From NCBI RefSeq assembly GCF_024753135.1, contig NZ_JANUGP010000009.1, positions 186,001 through 250,000 on the forward strand: a stretch of 64,000 nt of DNA. Direction: 5' to 3'. Both the position numbers and the translations under genes were made by a program. Positions 25,984 to 33,900 of the stretch are shown piece after piece (within the stretch, counting starts at the first letter, position 1; each line of letters begins with the position of its first letter). This DNA is from Streptomyces pyxinicus. GTDB taxonomy: Bacteria; Actinomycetota; Actinomycetes; Streptomycetales; Streptomycetaceae. The notes beneath the pieces were generated by a model. It worked only from the letters and a program-made list of their open reading frames with translations. It did not search any database and was not told the DNA's origin.

Positions 25984-26795
25984 ATGGGGGCTTCGCCGTG
26001 GATCGTGTCGGATGACCTGTGGGAGCGGATCGAGCTGCTCCTGCCCAAGTGGGAGAGGCGGTTCAGGTACCCGGGCCGCAAACCAGTTCCGGACCGACAG
26101 GTGCTGTGCGGGACCCTGTTCGTGCTGCACACCGGTATCCAGTGGGAACACCTGCCCCAGGAACTCGGCTTCGGGTCCGGTATGACGTACTGGCGCCGGC
26201 TGCGGGACTGGAACAAGGCCGGCATCCGGCAGCGGCTGCACGAGGTCCTGCTGGCCGAGCTGAATGCCGCCGCCCGCCTCGACTGGTCGCGGGCGGTCGT
26301 CGACTCCAGCCACGTCAGGGCGCCAAAAGGGGGCTCCACACGGGCCCGTCGCCAGTCGACCGGGGACGGGCCGGCTCCAAGCACCACCTGATCACCGACG
26401 GCCACGGCACCCCGCTCGCGGTCATCCTCACCGGCGGCAACCGCAACGACATCACCCAGCTCATACCCCTGCTCGACGCCGTCCCGCCAGTCCGCGGCAG
26501 ACCCGGACAGCCCCGCCACAAGCCCCAGTCAGTCTTCACCGACCGAGGCAACGACCACGACGTCTACCGCGACCAGGTCCGGGCCCGCCGGATCCTCCCC
26601 GTCACCGCCCGACGCAGCACACCCCACGGCAGCGGCCCGGGCGTCTACCGGTGGGTGGTCGAGCGCACCCTCGCCTGGCTCCACGGCTTCAAACGACTCC
26701 GCATCTGCTGGGAACGACGGGCCGACATTCACCAAGCCTTCCTCAAGCTCGCCTGCTGCCTGATGACCCACCGCCAGATCAACTCATTGTGTTAG
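25984..26795 (+). CDS. IS5-family transposase, two frames joined by likely -1 frameshift
   Basis: The first frame (25984-26391) gives the N-terminal domain (IVSDDLWERIELLLP, a DUF4096-type segment) and the first catalytic Asp in AVVDSSHVRA. The second frame, one base back, gives SKHHLITDGHGTPL, FTDRGNDHDVYRD (second Asp region) and VERTLAWLHGFKRLRICWER (catalytic Glu) and ends at 26795. The frames meet at a CCAAAAGGGGG run (26323-26333), a typical slippery site for this IS group. With frameshifting the product is about 270 residues, the usual size, and all DDE residues appear present, so it may be active. Confidence 0.85.
26323..26333 (+). promoter_or_regulatory. Putative -1 ribosomal frameshift site of the IS transposase
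   Basis: CCAAAAGGGGG offers A-AAA-G and GG-GGG slippage exactly where homology passes from the first to the second transposase frame (from ...SSHVRAPKGG to ...LHTGPSPVDRG). A -1 shift joins the two frames. Confidence 0.65.
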
Positions 26796-26800
26796 GTCTT

Positions 26801-27286
26801 CTAAGTCTGGATGGGACAGGCCAGCCCGGGCATCGAACGGTTCGGAGAGCAGGTCACGAGAGCGACCGACAGGTAGCAGGGCCGCTCCAGATAGATGCCG
26901 AGGGACACGTCCCCGCCGGAGGCTAACCGCTCGATAGCAGAGCCACCCAGTCTCGCCAGTCGGACAGGATCCCGTTCCTGATCCGTGGCAAACCGATGCG
27001 CGAACTCTCCCAACCGCTCCCCCATCCAGGCGGCGGCCTCCTTGGGCTCCCGCCAGGTGCCGCGTACCAGTGATGAGGGCTTGATCAGCCAGTACGCAGT
27101 TTCCAGAGGCGGCAGGTCGACGGTCGGGAACGCGGCGGCGACCTCTCGGTACCGCCGGAACAGCCGTTCAGCCGACGGGTCGTCGGTAACCCACGAGGGT
27201 GGAGGAACGGAATATGGGGGCCGCCGCAGGGCTTCATTGTCGAAGGCCTCCTTCGGCCCTGCCCATAGGTAGCCGTGGTGGTGCAC
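26801..27286 (-). CDS. Conserved Streptomyces hypothetical protein
   Basis: A 161-residue protein starting (GTG) MHHHGYLWAGPKEAFDNE, with a PPPSWVTDDPSAERLFRRYREV segment, SLVRGTWREPKEAAAWMGERL, and a C-terminal SLGIYLERPCYLSVALVTCSPN with two cysteines. I recall homologs across Streptomyces but no assigned function. No signal peptide or membrane helix. Its stop codon lies at the right edge of the IS element, so the last few residues (PIQT) may be derived from IS sequence. Confidence 0.6.
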   Translation of the reverse strand: MHHHGYLWAGPKEAFDNEALRRPPYSVPPPSWVTDDPSAERLFRRYREVAAAFPTVDLPPLETAYWLIKPSSLVRGTWREPKEAAAWMGERLGEFAHRFATDQERDPVRLARLGGSAIERLASGGDVSLGIYLERPCYLSVALVTCSPNRSMPGLACPIQT

Positions 27287-27355
27287 CGGGGCTCTCGCTT
27301 CGAGGAGTGCGGGCCGGGCTCTGATACCCCCCAGGGCCCGGCCAAGTAGTGAGAC

Positions 27356-27580
27356 TCAGACGCTCAGTCCGAACCGCGCCGGGTCGACCCCAGCGGCGGC
27401 CAGCTCTGCCGACGTGAACCTCAGCGGCTCCAGTTCCGGACGCTTGCTGTCGCCCAGCGCCCAGGCGTCCTCCCCGATCCGTGCAAGCACGAGGCACCCT
27501 TCGGTGCAGGGGCCGCCGCAGGCCTGGACGAACTCCACGGTGTTGATGTCGATGACGTACAGGTCGGTGGCCTCGCGCAT
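27356..27580 (-). CDS. DUF397-like small protein
   Basis: A 74-residue protein starting MREATDLYVIDINTVEFVQACGG. Its second half, GDSKRPELEPLRFTSAEL, resembles the DUF397 pattern (rDSK.p.gp.l.Ft..eW), the small BldB/WhiJ-associated family. AGGAG precedes the ATG by about seven bases. DUF397 genes typically accompany Scr1-type HTH genes; here one lies 320 bases upstream on the same strand. It lacks the usual N-terminal WRKSSYS motif, so the family assignment is tentative. Confidence 0.6.
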   Translation of the reverse strand: MREATDLYVIDINTVEFVQACGGPCTEGCLVLARIGEDAWALGDSKRPELEPLRFTSAELAAAGVDPARFGLSV

Positions 27581-27627
27581 GTGTGTCTCCTGGCGAATGT
27601 GAGGGGTGGAAGTGCTACCGCCTTGAA

Positions 27628-27816
27628 CTACCGGTTGCCTGAACGGATCGACGCCCTCTTTCCGGCAACGGACTGGCAGGCCCAGGCATGTGCGTACACG
27701 ACGGCACCGGCGCCCGTCGCACCGTGATGATGGATCTCCTCAGCCTCTTCCTCTGGCTGTATCGGCTCGCTGCAACGGCCGCAGATCACCGGGTATGAGG
27801 CGGGCGGTGTCGTCAT
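27628..27816 (-). CDS. Small zinc-ribbon-like protein
   Basis: A 62-residue protein, MTTPPASYPVICGRCSEPI at the start, then an acidic stretch EEEAEEIHHHGATGAG and HAWACQ. The CxxC pair with the later His/Cys could form a zinc site. It sits between the DUF397-like gene and the HTH regulator on the same strand and may be part of that cluster. No known function. Confidence 0.5.
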   Translation of the reverse strand: MTTPPASYPVICGRCSEPIQPEEEAEEIHHHGATGAGAVVYAHAWACQSVAGKRASIRSGNR

Positions 27817-27902
27817 GCGCCGACCATAGAGGTGGCGATTGTGGGCATGTGCGCTGATTGCGAGGGATTGTCAGTACGGTCAGTGTCAGTGCCGGATGTT
27901 GC

Positions 27903-28754
27903 TCAGGAGAGGGGGATTCCCGCCCTCGCACGGGCGATCAGGCGGTGCGCCCGATGGTCGAACACCGCCGACTCGCGCATCAGATCCCACACTTTGCGGT
28001 AGTACGTGACGTCGTCCACAGCGTCGAGCCACAGTTCGGCGTTCCACGTGTCCGCGACGACGAGCCGCTCGTCGATGAGCCAGAAGCCGTGCTTCGGCGA
28101 GAAGGGAGTGCGGGCGGCGAGCGGGATGATGCCAAGGGTGACAGTGTCCAAGCCGATGAATCCGCTCAGCCGGTTGAGCTGAGCGGCCATGGCTGAGGGA
28201 GAGCACCTGAAGACATGGAGGGCCGCCTCCCAGAGCAGCACGTGGAAGTGGCGCCCGGGGTCGTACACGGTCTCCTGACGCTTCATCCGGGCTCGTACGC
28301 CTTCTTCGATGTCACGCGGCGTACCAAGACAGTCGGAGACGTCGGTGAGAACGCCGCGAGCGTAATCCGGGGTCTGAAAGATGCCGGGGATGATTGCCGA
28401 CTCGAAGATGTGGATTGTCTTCGCCTGCGCCTCTTGCAAAGCGTGCCCCGCTTGCACGGCTCGATGACCGGCGGCGAGTTGCCGCTTCCAGCTACGGTGC
28501 GCTGTCTCCAGCCGCCGAATTCCACTGACAGTGCGCCGCAACTCGTCTGTCACGTCGCGCTGCCCGGTGGCTTCGGCCCATGCCTCGACGTCCGCCGCCG
28601 TGGCCGTCTGTTTGCCGGTCTCCAGGCGGCTGACCTTAGACCGCTGCCAGCCGAGTCGCTGGGCGATCTCCTTGCCGTTCAGGCCAGCCTCGGTACGCAG
28701 CTCGCGCAGCCGCGCACCGAGGGTTTCTCGGGCCTGCTGGTAGTCGGTGCTCAC
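27903..28754 (-). CDS. Scr1-family XRE transcriptional regulator (DUF5753, WhiJ-like)
   Basis: A 283-residue regulator. An N-terminal XRE helix-turn-helix (LGARLRELRTEAGLNGKEIAQRLGWQRSKVSRLETGKQ, residues 11-48) is followed by a DUF5753 domain with FESAIIPGIFQTPDYARGVL and RMKRQETVYDPGRHFHVLLWEAAL. This is the Scr1/WhiJ-like family that controls development or stress pathways in Streptomyces together with small DUF397 or DUF6879 partners. The GTG at 28754 overlaps the stop of the DUF6879 gene (GTGA). Confidence 0.88.
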   Translation of the reverse strand: MSTDYQQARETLGARLRELRTEAGLNGKEIAQRLGWQRSKVSRLETGKQTATAADVEAWAEATGQRDVTDELRRTVSGIRRLETAHRSWKRQLAAGHRAVQAGHALQEAQAKTIHIFESAIIPGIFQTPDYARGVLTDVSDCLGTPRDIEEGVRARMKRQETVYDPGRHFHVLLWEAALHVFRCSPSAMAAQLNRLSGFIGLDTVTLGIIPLAARTPFSPKHGFWLIDERLVVADTWNAELWLDAVDDVTYYRKVWDLMRESAVFDHRAHRLIARARAGIPLS

Positions 28755-29287
28755 ACGGTCGAAGCTACCTGCGCGGCGAACTCATCACGCTTGATGGCGT
28801 AGTGCCAGGCCGCTTCCCTGATCTGGCAGAACCGCACGATGCGGTCGGGGTCCTCGACCAGTTCCGCCCCGAGGTATTCGTCATCGACGTCGAAGTGGAG
28901 GACCAGGGCGCGGCGGGCGTCAAAGAGCCAGAAGTCCACGGAGGGCAGTCGGAGCCTTTCGGCATCCGCTCGCCGTAGGTTCCTGATGTCCTCGCCAGCC
29001 TCATTGTTGCCGGCCGCGCTCGCGAGCAGGAAGAGCTGCTCCGGGGTGGGCGGAGTATCGACAACCCGTACCCGTTCGATCCGCTTACCCCGCGCCGTCT
29101 GAGTGCGGACGTTGGCGCACCACGGCCGCTGCGAATCGTCCGGCACCGTGCCCGTCTCCAGGAAGCTGCGGTACTTTTTGCCGATGCGGTCGGAGGCGTA
29201 GCCACTGCGCGTCTCCAGCCGCCAGGCCGAGTGCTCGAACGACTCGAAGTACGAGCCGAAGGTGTCATCGTCGATGAATCGCGCCAC
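28751..29287 (-). CDS. DUF6879 family protein coupled to the HTH regulator
   Basis: A 178-residue DUF6879 protein: MARFIDDDTFGSYFESFEHSAWRLETRSGYASD, then GEDIRNLRRADAERL, FWLFDARRALVLHFD and a C-terminal REAAWHYAIKRDEF. GTG at 29287. It is translationally coupled to the Scr1-type regulator (4-base overlap) and follows a 69-residue gene by five bases, giving a three-gene cassette. It probably works with the regulator as an antagonist or sensor partner; the molecular role is unknown. Confidence 0.82.
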   Translation of the reverse strand: MARFIDDDTFGSYFESFEHSAWRLETRSGYASDRIGKKYRSFLETGTVPDDSQRPWCANVRTQTARGKRIERVRVVDTPPTPEQLFLLASAAGNNEAGEDIRNLRRADAERLRLPSVDFWLFDARRALVLHFDVDDEYLGAELVEDPDRIVRFCQIREAAWHYAIKRDEFAAQVASTV

Positions 29288-29292
29288 GTCGC

Positions 29293-29502
29293 CTACTCGG
29301 TCGGAGCGAACCGGGTGAGCAGGTCACGCGGAATACGCACGAACGACTCGCCATCGAGGACATTCTGTAGCTGGGCGATTTCCTCAGGGTCGTTGACCGT
29401 GTACCCCTGGACGACGATGTCCCCGGAGACAGTGTCCTCATACAGAGTGGGGCACTTCCCGTCGTCGCTGGTGGTGCCGAGCATACGTAGGTTCATGGCC
29501 AT
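29293..29502 (-). CDS. Conserved 69-residue protein of the DUF6879-HTH cassette
   Basis: A 69-residue acidic protein: MAMNLRMLGTTSDDGKCPTLYEDTVSGDIVVQGYTVNDPEE, ending VRIPRDLLTRFAPTE. It resembles small Streptomyces proteins that precede DUF6879 genes. GAGGGAG precedes the ATG at 29502. First gene of the cassette; its promoter should lie in 29503-29640. No domain recognised. Confidence 0.7.
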   Translation of the reverse strand: MAMNLRMLGTTSDDGKCPTLYEDTVSGDIVVQGYTVNDPEEIAQLQNVLDGESFVRIPRDLLTRFAPTE

Positions 29503-29642
29503 GGCCGTTCTCCCTCTCGTGCCGTGGACGGTGATCCTCAGGGTGCAGCGAATGGGGAGGATCCGCAGGAAGATTGCTGGAAGTTGCGCAACCGGTCATG
29601 GGTTGTGGTGTGAAGTGGGCGCCGTGCGGTGAGCGGTGCGGA

Positions 29643-30360
29643 TCACCCGTCCCCGTCTCCGTGCTCCGAAGAGGCCGTAGCGTCCAGCGCCAGGCGGCAC
29701 CCCCGTTTCACCACCGTCTGGATCAGCTCCGCAGCGCCCAGGGACGCGCGGAGGCGGGCCACGGCCGCTTCCACCGCGTGTTCGTCCCGGCCCGGGCCGG
29801 GGAGGGCGCGGAGCAGGGTGGGGCGGGAGACGACCCTGCCGGGGTGGTGGGCCAGGGTGCGCAGGAGGGAGGGACATGCCGGCCGGGGAGAGGGGTTTCA
29901 AGGTGCCGTCGAGCAGGGCCGCGTGGCCCCGGAGCTGGATGCGGTGACCGGCTACCGGGAGCGTGCGGGAGCGGCTCGGGAGTTCCTCGCAGAGGAGGTG
30001 GACCAAGGGGCCGAGGCCGTTCCGGTGGGGTGGCGTCAGGCCGTGGGCTTGGAGGGGGAAGGACGTCGCCGGGGCTGTGCAGAGCGGGAGGACGTCGTGG
30101 TCCAGGGTCGAGAGGAGGGCGGCGAGCAGGCCTCTCGTCTCCGCCCGGGCCAGCAGCGACGCCGCCGCCGGTGCGCTCGTGAAGGTCACGGCGTCCAGGC
30201 CTCGGGTGAGTGTCGCGTCCAGGAGGCGGTCCAGTGGAAGTGGAGTGATGTCCGGCGGGGCGGTGAACCGGCGGGCCGCCACGCCCTCCGCCGGCAGGGC
30301 CGGCCCGTGCAGGACAACCGCACCTCGTCGGCGCAGGAGCGCGTCCAGTTCGTCAGGACC
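29643..30360 (-). pseudogene. Remnant of uroporphyrinogen-III synthase/response-regulator-like protein
   Basis: Reading the minus strand, the segment starting DELDALLRRRGAVVLHGPALP, then AVTFTSAPAAASLLARAE and GLGPLVHLLCEELPSRSRTLPVAGHRIQLRGHAALLDG, matches the HemD-like proteins that carry a C-terminal winged helix. The winged helix (LLRTLAHHPGRVVSRPTLLRALPGPGRDEHAVEAAVARLR, ending at TGA 29643) is in another frame. The shift maps to a 4-bp tandem duplication (GGAGGGAGGGA, 29864-29874). The N-terminus is missing; the fragment abuts the acyltransferase relic. Not functional as it stands. Confidence 0.75.
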
Positions 30361-30830
30361 AGTGGGGCCAGGACGGTCGGCCACGGCACTCTGCGCAGCG
30401 CCTTGAGGAGGAACGGGGAGAGCAGGACGAACCAGAGGTAGGCGCGGATGTAGCAGAGGGGGCCCGCCAGTTCCGCGCTCCAGTCCTCGCCGAGGACGCC
30501 GTGCACGCCGCCGAGCCCCTCGGCGTACGGCGGGTCGCTCAGCGGCAGGAGCCAGAAGCCGAGGTGCAGCCACCACCAGCCGGGGTGGCCGTCGGCGTCC
30601 GGTCCCCAGCCCTGGAGCACCATGCCGGTCACGCCGACCGCGCCGAGCAGCCACAGCGGCGGCAGCGGCAGCGGCAGCGGCAGCGGCAGCGGCAGCCCAT
30701 CAGGTGGTAGAAGACGACCTGGAAGAGGGCAACGGCGCGCAGGAAGTCGAAGTAGCGGTCCCGATTGCTCGATTGGCAGTGGCCCCTGCACCTGTGTCTT
30801 CGGGGCCGGGCCGATTCCCTGTGTGGTCAT
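30361..30830 (-). pseudogene. Remnant of a membrane acyltransferase (family 3)
   Basis: Starts like a gene (ATG 30830, MTTQGIGPAPK) and contains RDRYFDFLRAVALFQVVFYHL in one frame and GWWWLHLGFWLLPLSDPPY plus CYIRAYLWFVLLSPFLLKALRR in another, both typical of acyltransferase-3 proteins. At least two frameshifts are needed, one near 30775 and one at or next to a (GGCAGC)6 tract (30661-30696). Only the N-terminal third to half of the protein is represented before the sequence switches to the HemD-like relic. Confidence 0.75.
30661..30696. repeat. (GGCAGC)6 hexanucleotide tandem repeat
   Basis: Six perfect GGCAGC units within the acyltransferase relic. It encodes alternating residues in every frame and marks a point where the original reading frame is lost. 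Confidence 0.9.
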
Positions 30831-30962
30831 CCGACCCGCCCCCCCCGGCCGACACCGGCCGCGGCCCCGCCCCGGTGCCCGGCGGTGCGGCCAGTGTTCC
30901 CCGTCAGAGACGGCCTTGGGGAACATCGGTACAGCCGTTGGCGCTGAGATTGATCATGGGGT

Positions 30963-31718
30963 CTAGCTGCGGATCTCCGTGTTCGGGTGAGGCTGGGCCT
31001 GGAGACGGTCGCGGAGGTCGATCTCCTCGGGGGTGAGCGGGTCTTCTGACCGGCGGATGCGGACGTGCTTGGGCCGCAGCGGCGGGCCGTCATCCGCCGC
31101 AGCCTCCTCGACTTCGGCCAGCGCCCGGTAGAGCGAGGCGACCGAGGGGCTTTTGCCTGCGTTCTTCCCGGTCTTGATGATCAGCTTCTTCGCGATCTCG
31201 GGAATGGGGACGCCCTTGTCCTTGAGCGCGACGGCGAAGGTGAGCATGTCGTCGTCGATTACCTTCGGCCGTCCGCCGTGGTTGCCCTTGGCCGCTGCGG
31301 TGACCTGGCCTTCGAGTGTCTTCTCCCGGATGTAGTTGCGCTCGATCTGCCCGGCAACGGCGAGCACGGCGAAGAACATGGCGCCCATGCCGTTGGGGTC
31401 GTAGATGCCGGTGAGCGGGCCGGTGAGGAGTTCGAGCTGGATGCCGGCAGCCTGGAGTTCGGCGGACAGTGTCATCAGCTCGGCGGCGTTGCGCGCGAGC
31501 CGCTTGAGCTCGTGGACGGTGAGAATGACCGGCGTCTCGGGTGCGGCTTCTTTGAACTGGCGGGCTAGCGCGAGCGCCTTCTCCAGCTCGGGCCGCACCT
31601 TGATGCGGGTACTGATCTGCTCCTGGAAGACCTTGTGGCACTCCGCGCGGTGGAGGGCTTCGAGCTGGCTCGCCAGCTCCTGGCGGGCGGTCGAGGTACG
31701 GGCGTACCCGATCCTCAC
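30963..31718 (-). CDS. Serine recombinase (resolvase/invertase family)
   Basis: A 251-residue small serine recombinase. VRIGYARTSTARQELASQLEAL carries the catalytic serine near residue 8-9; DPNGMGAMFFAVLAVAGQIERNYIREKTLEGQ is the dimer-helix region with conserved E/R residues, and the C-terminal GRPKVIDDDML...IPEIAKKL is the HTH. GTG 31718 overlaps the stop of the zinc-ribbon gene (GTGA). Such resolvases resolve Tn3-type cointegrates; a Tn3 transposase remnant lies 2.2 kb away on the same strand. A C-terminal extension of about 40 residues follows the HTH. Confidence 0.87.
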   Translation of the reverse strand: MRIGYARTSTARQELASQLEALHRAECHKVFQEQISTRIKVRPELEKALALARQFKEAAPETPVILTVHELKRLARNAAELMTLSAELQAAGIQLELLTGPLTGIYDPNGMGAMFFAVLAVAGQIERNYIREKTLEGQVTAAAKGNHGGRPKVIDDDMLTFAVALKDKGVPIPEIAKKLIIKTGKNAGKSPSVASLYRALAEVEEAAADDGPPLRPKHVRIRRSEDPLTPEEIDLRDRLQAQPHPNTEIRS

Positions 31719-31975
31719 CAGCCGCTCGGTGCGGGGCGCGGGCACGAGACGGCGAGCGCGGGCCCCTGCTTCCACACGCGGCCGGGGAGCCGGTCGGCGG
31801 GCACGGGGATCTCCAGTTCCTCGCGGAGCGCGGGGACGAGGACGAAGCGCGGGGTGTGGTACTTCGCGGCGGTCTTCCCGCCCCGGGTGCGGCAGGCGCT
31901 GCCGGCGGGTGCGTCACAGTTCGGGCAGTCGTGACGCTCTACCGCCAATGCGGCCTGATCGGGCGTGAGGTCCAT
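31715..31975 (-). CDS. Zinc-finger small protein upstream of resolvase
   Basis: An 86-residue protein starting MDLTPDQAALAVERHDCPNCDAPAGSACRTRGGKTAAKYHTPRF. The CPNC...C...H arrangement is the mycobacteriophage/actinobacterial zinc-finger type that often accompanies recombinases. Its stop overlaps the resolvase GTG, so the two are translationally coupled. It may assist or regulate the recombinase. Confidence 0.7.
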   Translation of the reverse strand: MDLTPDQAALAVERHDCPNCDAPAGSACRTRGGKTAAKYHTPRFVLVPALREELEIPVPADRLPGRVWKQGPALAVSCPRPAPSGW

Positions 31976-32192
31976 GGCGGCAGCCTCTCAGAAGTGCCTC
32001 GCACAACACGTCGGTTTCGAGAGGGCTTTTGCGAATGGCGACCTGCGGAGACGTGATCACTGCCGGGGCTCTCGCAGAACTCTCACAGATGTTCATTTGT
32101 GAGAATGCCGAGAAGTCGAACATGCAACCGGGCGGCGCCCGATCGGAGCCCCTTGCCGGGCGTCACGTCGCGGCGAGGACCAACCTGTGTGC

Positions 32193-33032
32193 TCAGGCGG
32201 GCTGACGGAGCGCGCTGACCAGTGCGCGCGGGTCGTCGGCGTGGAAGCGGATGGTGTGGGCCTCTTCCATTGCGCCGAGCGGGCGGGTAAAGGGGAGTGG
32301 CCGGTTCAGCTCCAGGGTCACCGAGGTCTGGCTGCCCACTATGAGGTCGAGCACCCCGTCCTCGGAAAGGGTGATCAGGCCGCCTTCGGGATAGCGCCGG
32401 TCGACCCGGACCGAGGCGACCGCGTCCGGCGGTACGGCGAAGTCGAAGAGGGCTCCGTAGCGGATCCGCAGAGAGCCGTCGGGGCGCACGACGTGCGGCC
32501 GGGTGACGCAGGCGGCGTGCAGGGCCAGCACGAGGACGACGCCGTACAGGTCGAGTACCAGGATCACCCGGTGGACCACCGGCCAAGGGATGAGGAAGGC
32601 CAGGACCACCGTCTCGATGACCATCACGAAGAGCAGCCCGTACATCATCGCGGTCTGGGGCCCGGTGTACGCGGCAGCGTGGTCCCCGGGGCGCACCCCG
32701 TGCGTGCCGCGCCGGACCCACCGCCCCAGGGAGGCGAGGGCGCGCAGTTCGTGGAGGACCAGGCGGCGGACCGGCACCGGCACCGCCTCCTGTACGGCAG
32801 CTCGCCGCGCCGCCCGGCGGTCTGCGCCACGGGCGCGCGCGGCGACATACAGCGAGCGCAGCACCCATGCCTCGAACAGCAGCACCACGAGCACCAGCGC
32901 CTCGGCGCCCGCCAGCGCCCAACCGGGCGGCCGGAGCCCAGCCACCAGGCAGGCCGCCAGGGCCAGTTCCCCCGGCAGTACGGCGGCGACCGCGACCCGC
33001 GCCGCCCGTACGCCCCTTGGTCGGCCGTTCAT
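32193..33032 (-). CDS. Integral membrane protein coupled to MerR regulator
   Basis: A 279-residue membrane protein with about four helices: two near the N-terminus (VAVAAVLPGELALAACLVAG; AGAEALVLVVLLFEAWVL) and two in the middle (MMYGLLFVMVIETVVLAFLI; VILVLDLYGVVLVLALHAAC). A C-terminal cytoplasmic domain (about 100 residues, FAVPPDAVASVRVDRRYPEGG) resembles PH-like membrane-protein tails. Its ATG overlaps the MerR gene stop. It is probably the regulated target of that MerR protein. Function unknown. Confidence 0.7.
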   Translation of the reverse strand: MNGRPRGVRAARVAVAAVLPGELALAACLVAGLRPPGWALAGAEALVLVVLLFEAWVLRSLYVAARARGADRRAARRAAVQEAVPVPVRRLVLHELRALASLGRWVRRGTHGVRPGDHAAAYTGPQTAMMYGLLFVMVIETVVLAFLIPWPVVHRVILVLDLYGVVLVLALHAACVTRPHVVRPDGSLRIRYGALFDFAVPPDAVASVRVDRRYPEGGLITLSEDGVLDLIVGSQTSVTLELNRPLPFTRPLGAMEEAHTIRFHADDPRALVSALRQPA

Positions 33033-33763
33033 CCCCGGCCCCTCTCCATGAACGCGTCCATAAGTCGGCCCACGACTTCCGCTTGCGCGGGGGTGTACTC
33101 GGCGAGCAACGCCTCCTTGAACCCGGTCACGACCGCCCCGTCCTCGGGGATTGCGGCGAACAGCTCCTCGGGGACGGCTGCCATCAGGTCAGCTGCCAGA
33201 GGTGCGATCCGCGGATCGTCGGCGGGGGCTTCGGCGAGCGCGTCGAGGCGCTCATACAGTTCGACGACCGCGGGATCGGCGACCAATGTTCCGAGCAGCG
33301 CGAAAATCTCTTGGCTACCGGAGCTGGTGGCGTCCATCAGCGTGAGGTACTCGCGGTCCTTGGCCGCGCTCGGCGAGTCTGTCCTGGGGGCCTGTGCCAG
33401 CAGCGCGGCGAGGGCGGGTGAGACGGGCCCGGTCGCGCCGGGCGGCTCGGCGAGCAGGGCGCTGAGCCGGCAGCGGCGCTCCCGGATGTCGGCTTCCTGG
33501 CGGGCCAGGTCGGCGTCGAGTTCCTCTAACACCTCGGCCAGTTCGCGTCCGGCATCATCGGCGAGGGCGTCGCGCACTTCATCTAGGCTGAGGCCGAGTT
33601 CGGTGAGTCGGCGCACCCGGGCCAGCAGTACGGCGTCGCGGACGCTGTAGGCCCGATACCCATTGGGGCGCCGCTCCGGTTCCGGAAGCAGCCCGACATG
33701 GTGGTAGTGCCGGATCGCCCGGGTGGTAAGCCCCACGAGCGCGGCGATCTCTCCGATTCGCAT
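33029..33763 (-). CDS. MerR family transcriptional regulator
   Basis: A 244-residue MerR-type regulator. MRIGEIAALVGLTTRAIRHYHHVGLLPEPERRPNGYRAYS is the winged-helix DNA-binding part, followed by the dimerisation helix (AEVLEELDADLARQEADI) and a 130-residue C-terminal sensing region without obvious metal cysteines, so it probably senses a small molecule. A MerR-type promoter with a 19-base spacer places the transcription start on or next to the ATG, so the mRNA is likely leaderless. It is coupled to the membrane-protein gene that follows. Confidence 0.85.
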   Translation of the reverse strand: MRIGEIAALVGLTTRAIRHYHHVGLLPEPERRPNGYRAYSVRDAVLLARVRRLTELGLSLDEVRDALADDAGRELAEVLEELDADLARQEADIRERRCRLSALLAEPPGATGPVSPALAALLAQAPRTDSPSAAKDREYLTLMDATSSGSQEIFALLGTLVADPAVVELYERLDALAEAPADDPRIAPLAADLMAAVPEELFAAIPEDGAVVTGFKEALLAEYTPAQAEVVGRLMDAFMERGRG

Positions 33764-33769
33764 GCCGCC

Positions 33770-33800
33770 AGTAGAAACCCTGCCGTTGCGTCAAGGTCAA
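33770..33800 (-). promoter_or_regulatory. MerR-type promoter/operator with 19-bp spacer
   Basis: On the minus strand TTGACC (33800-33795) and TCTACT (33775-33770) form -35 and -10 boxes with a 19-base spacer, the long spacing typical of MerR-controlled promoters. The spacer carries an imperfect dyad (CCTTGACG-CAA-CGGCAGGG). The -10 box ends seven bases before the ATG and no ribosome site intervenes. Confidence 0.6.
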
Positions 33801-33900
33801 GCGCTGAAAGTCTCGTCGGGCGCACAACGATTCGAGCGCGTCTACACACCGGAGTGATACGTCTTCGTCAGCGCACGTATCTGGCCAGAGTCCGCTCCCG

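Larger units (their letters stand above)
25920..26812 (+). mobile_element. IS5-family (IS427-like) insertion sequence, ends approximate
   Basis: An element of about 0.9 kb built around a two-frame DDE transposase. It sits between a DUF6879 gene and a conserved hypothetical gene whose 3' end abuts it. I could not identify matching terminal inverted repeats or a target duplication with confidence; the right end is near GTGTTAGGTCTTC (26789-26801) and the left end lies somewhere in 25880-25980. Boundaries are therefore estimates. Confidence 0.65.

Noticed and set aside
29629-30441. Plus-strand gene of 270 codons
   Set aside because: It overlaps pseudogene remnants that are recognisable only on the minus strand, and has no domain.
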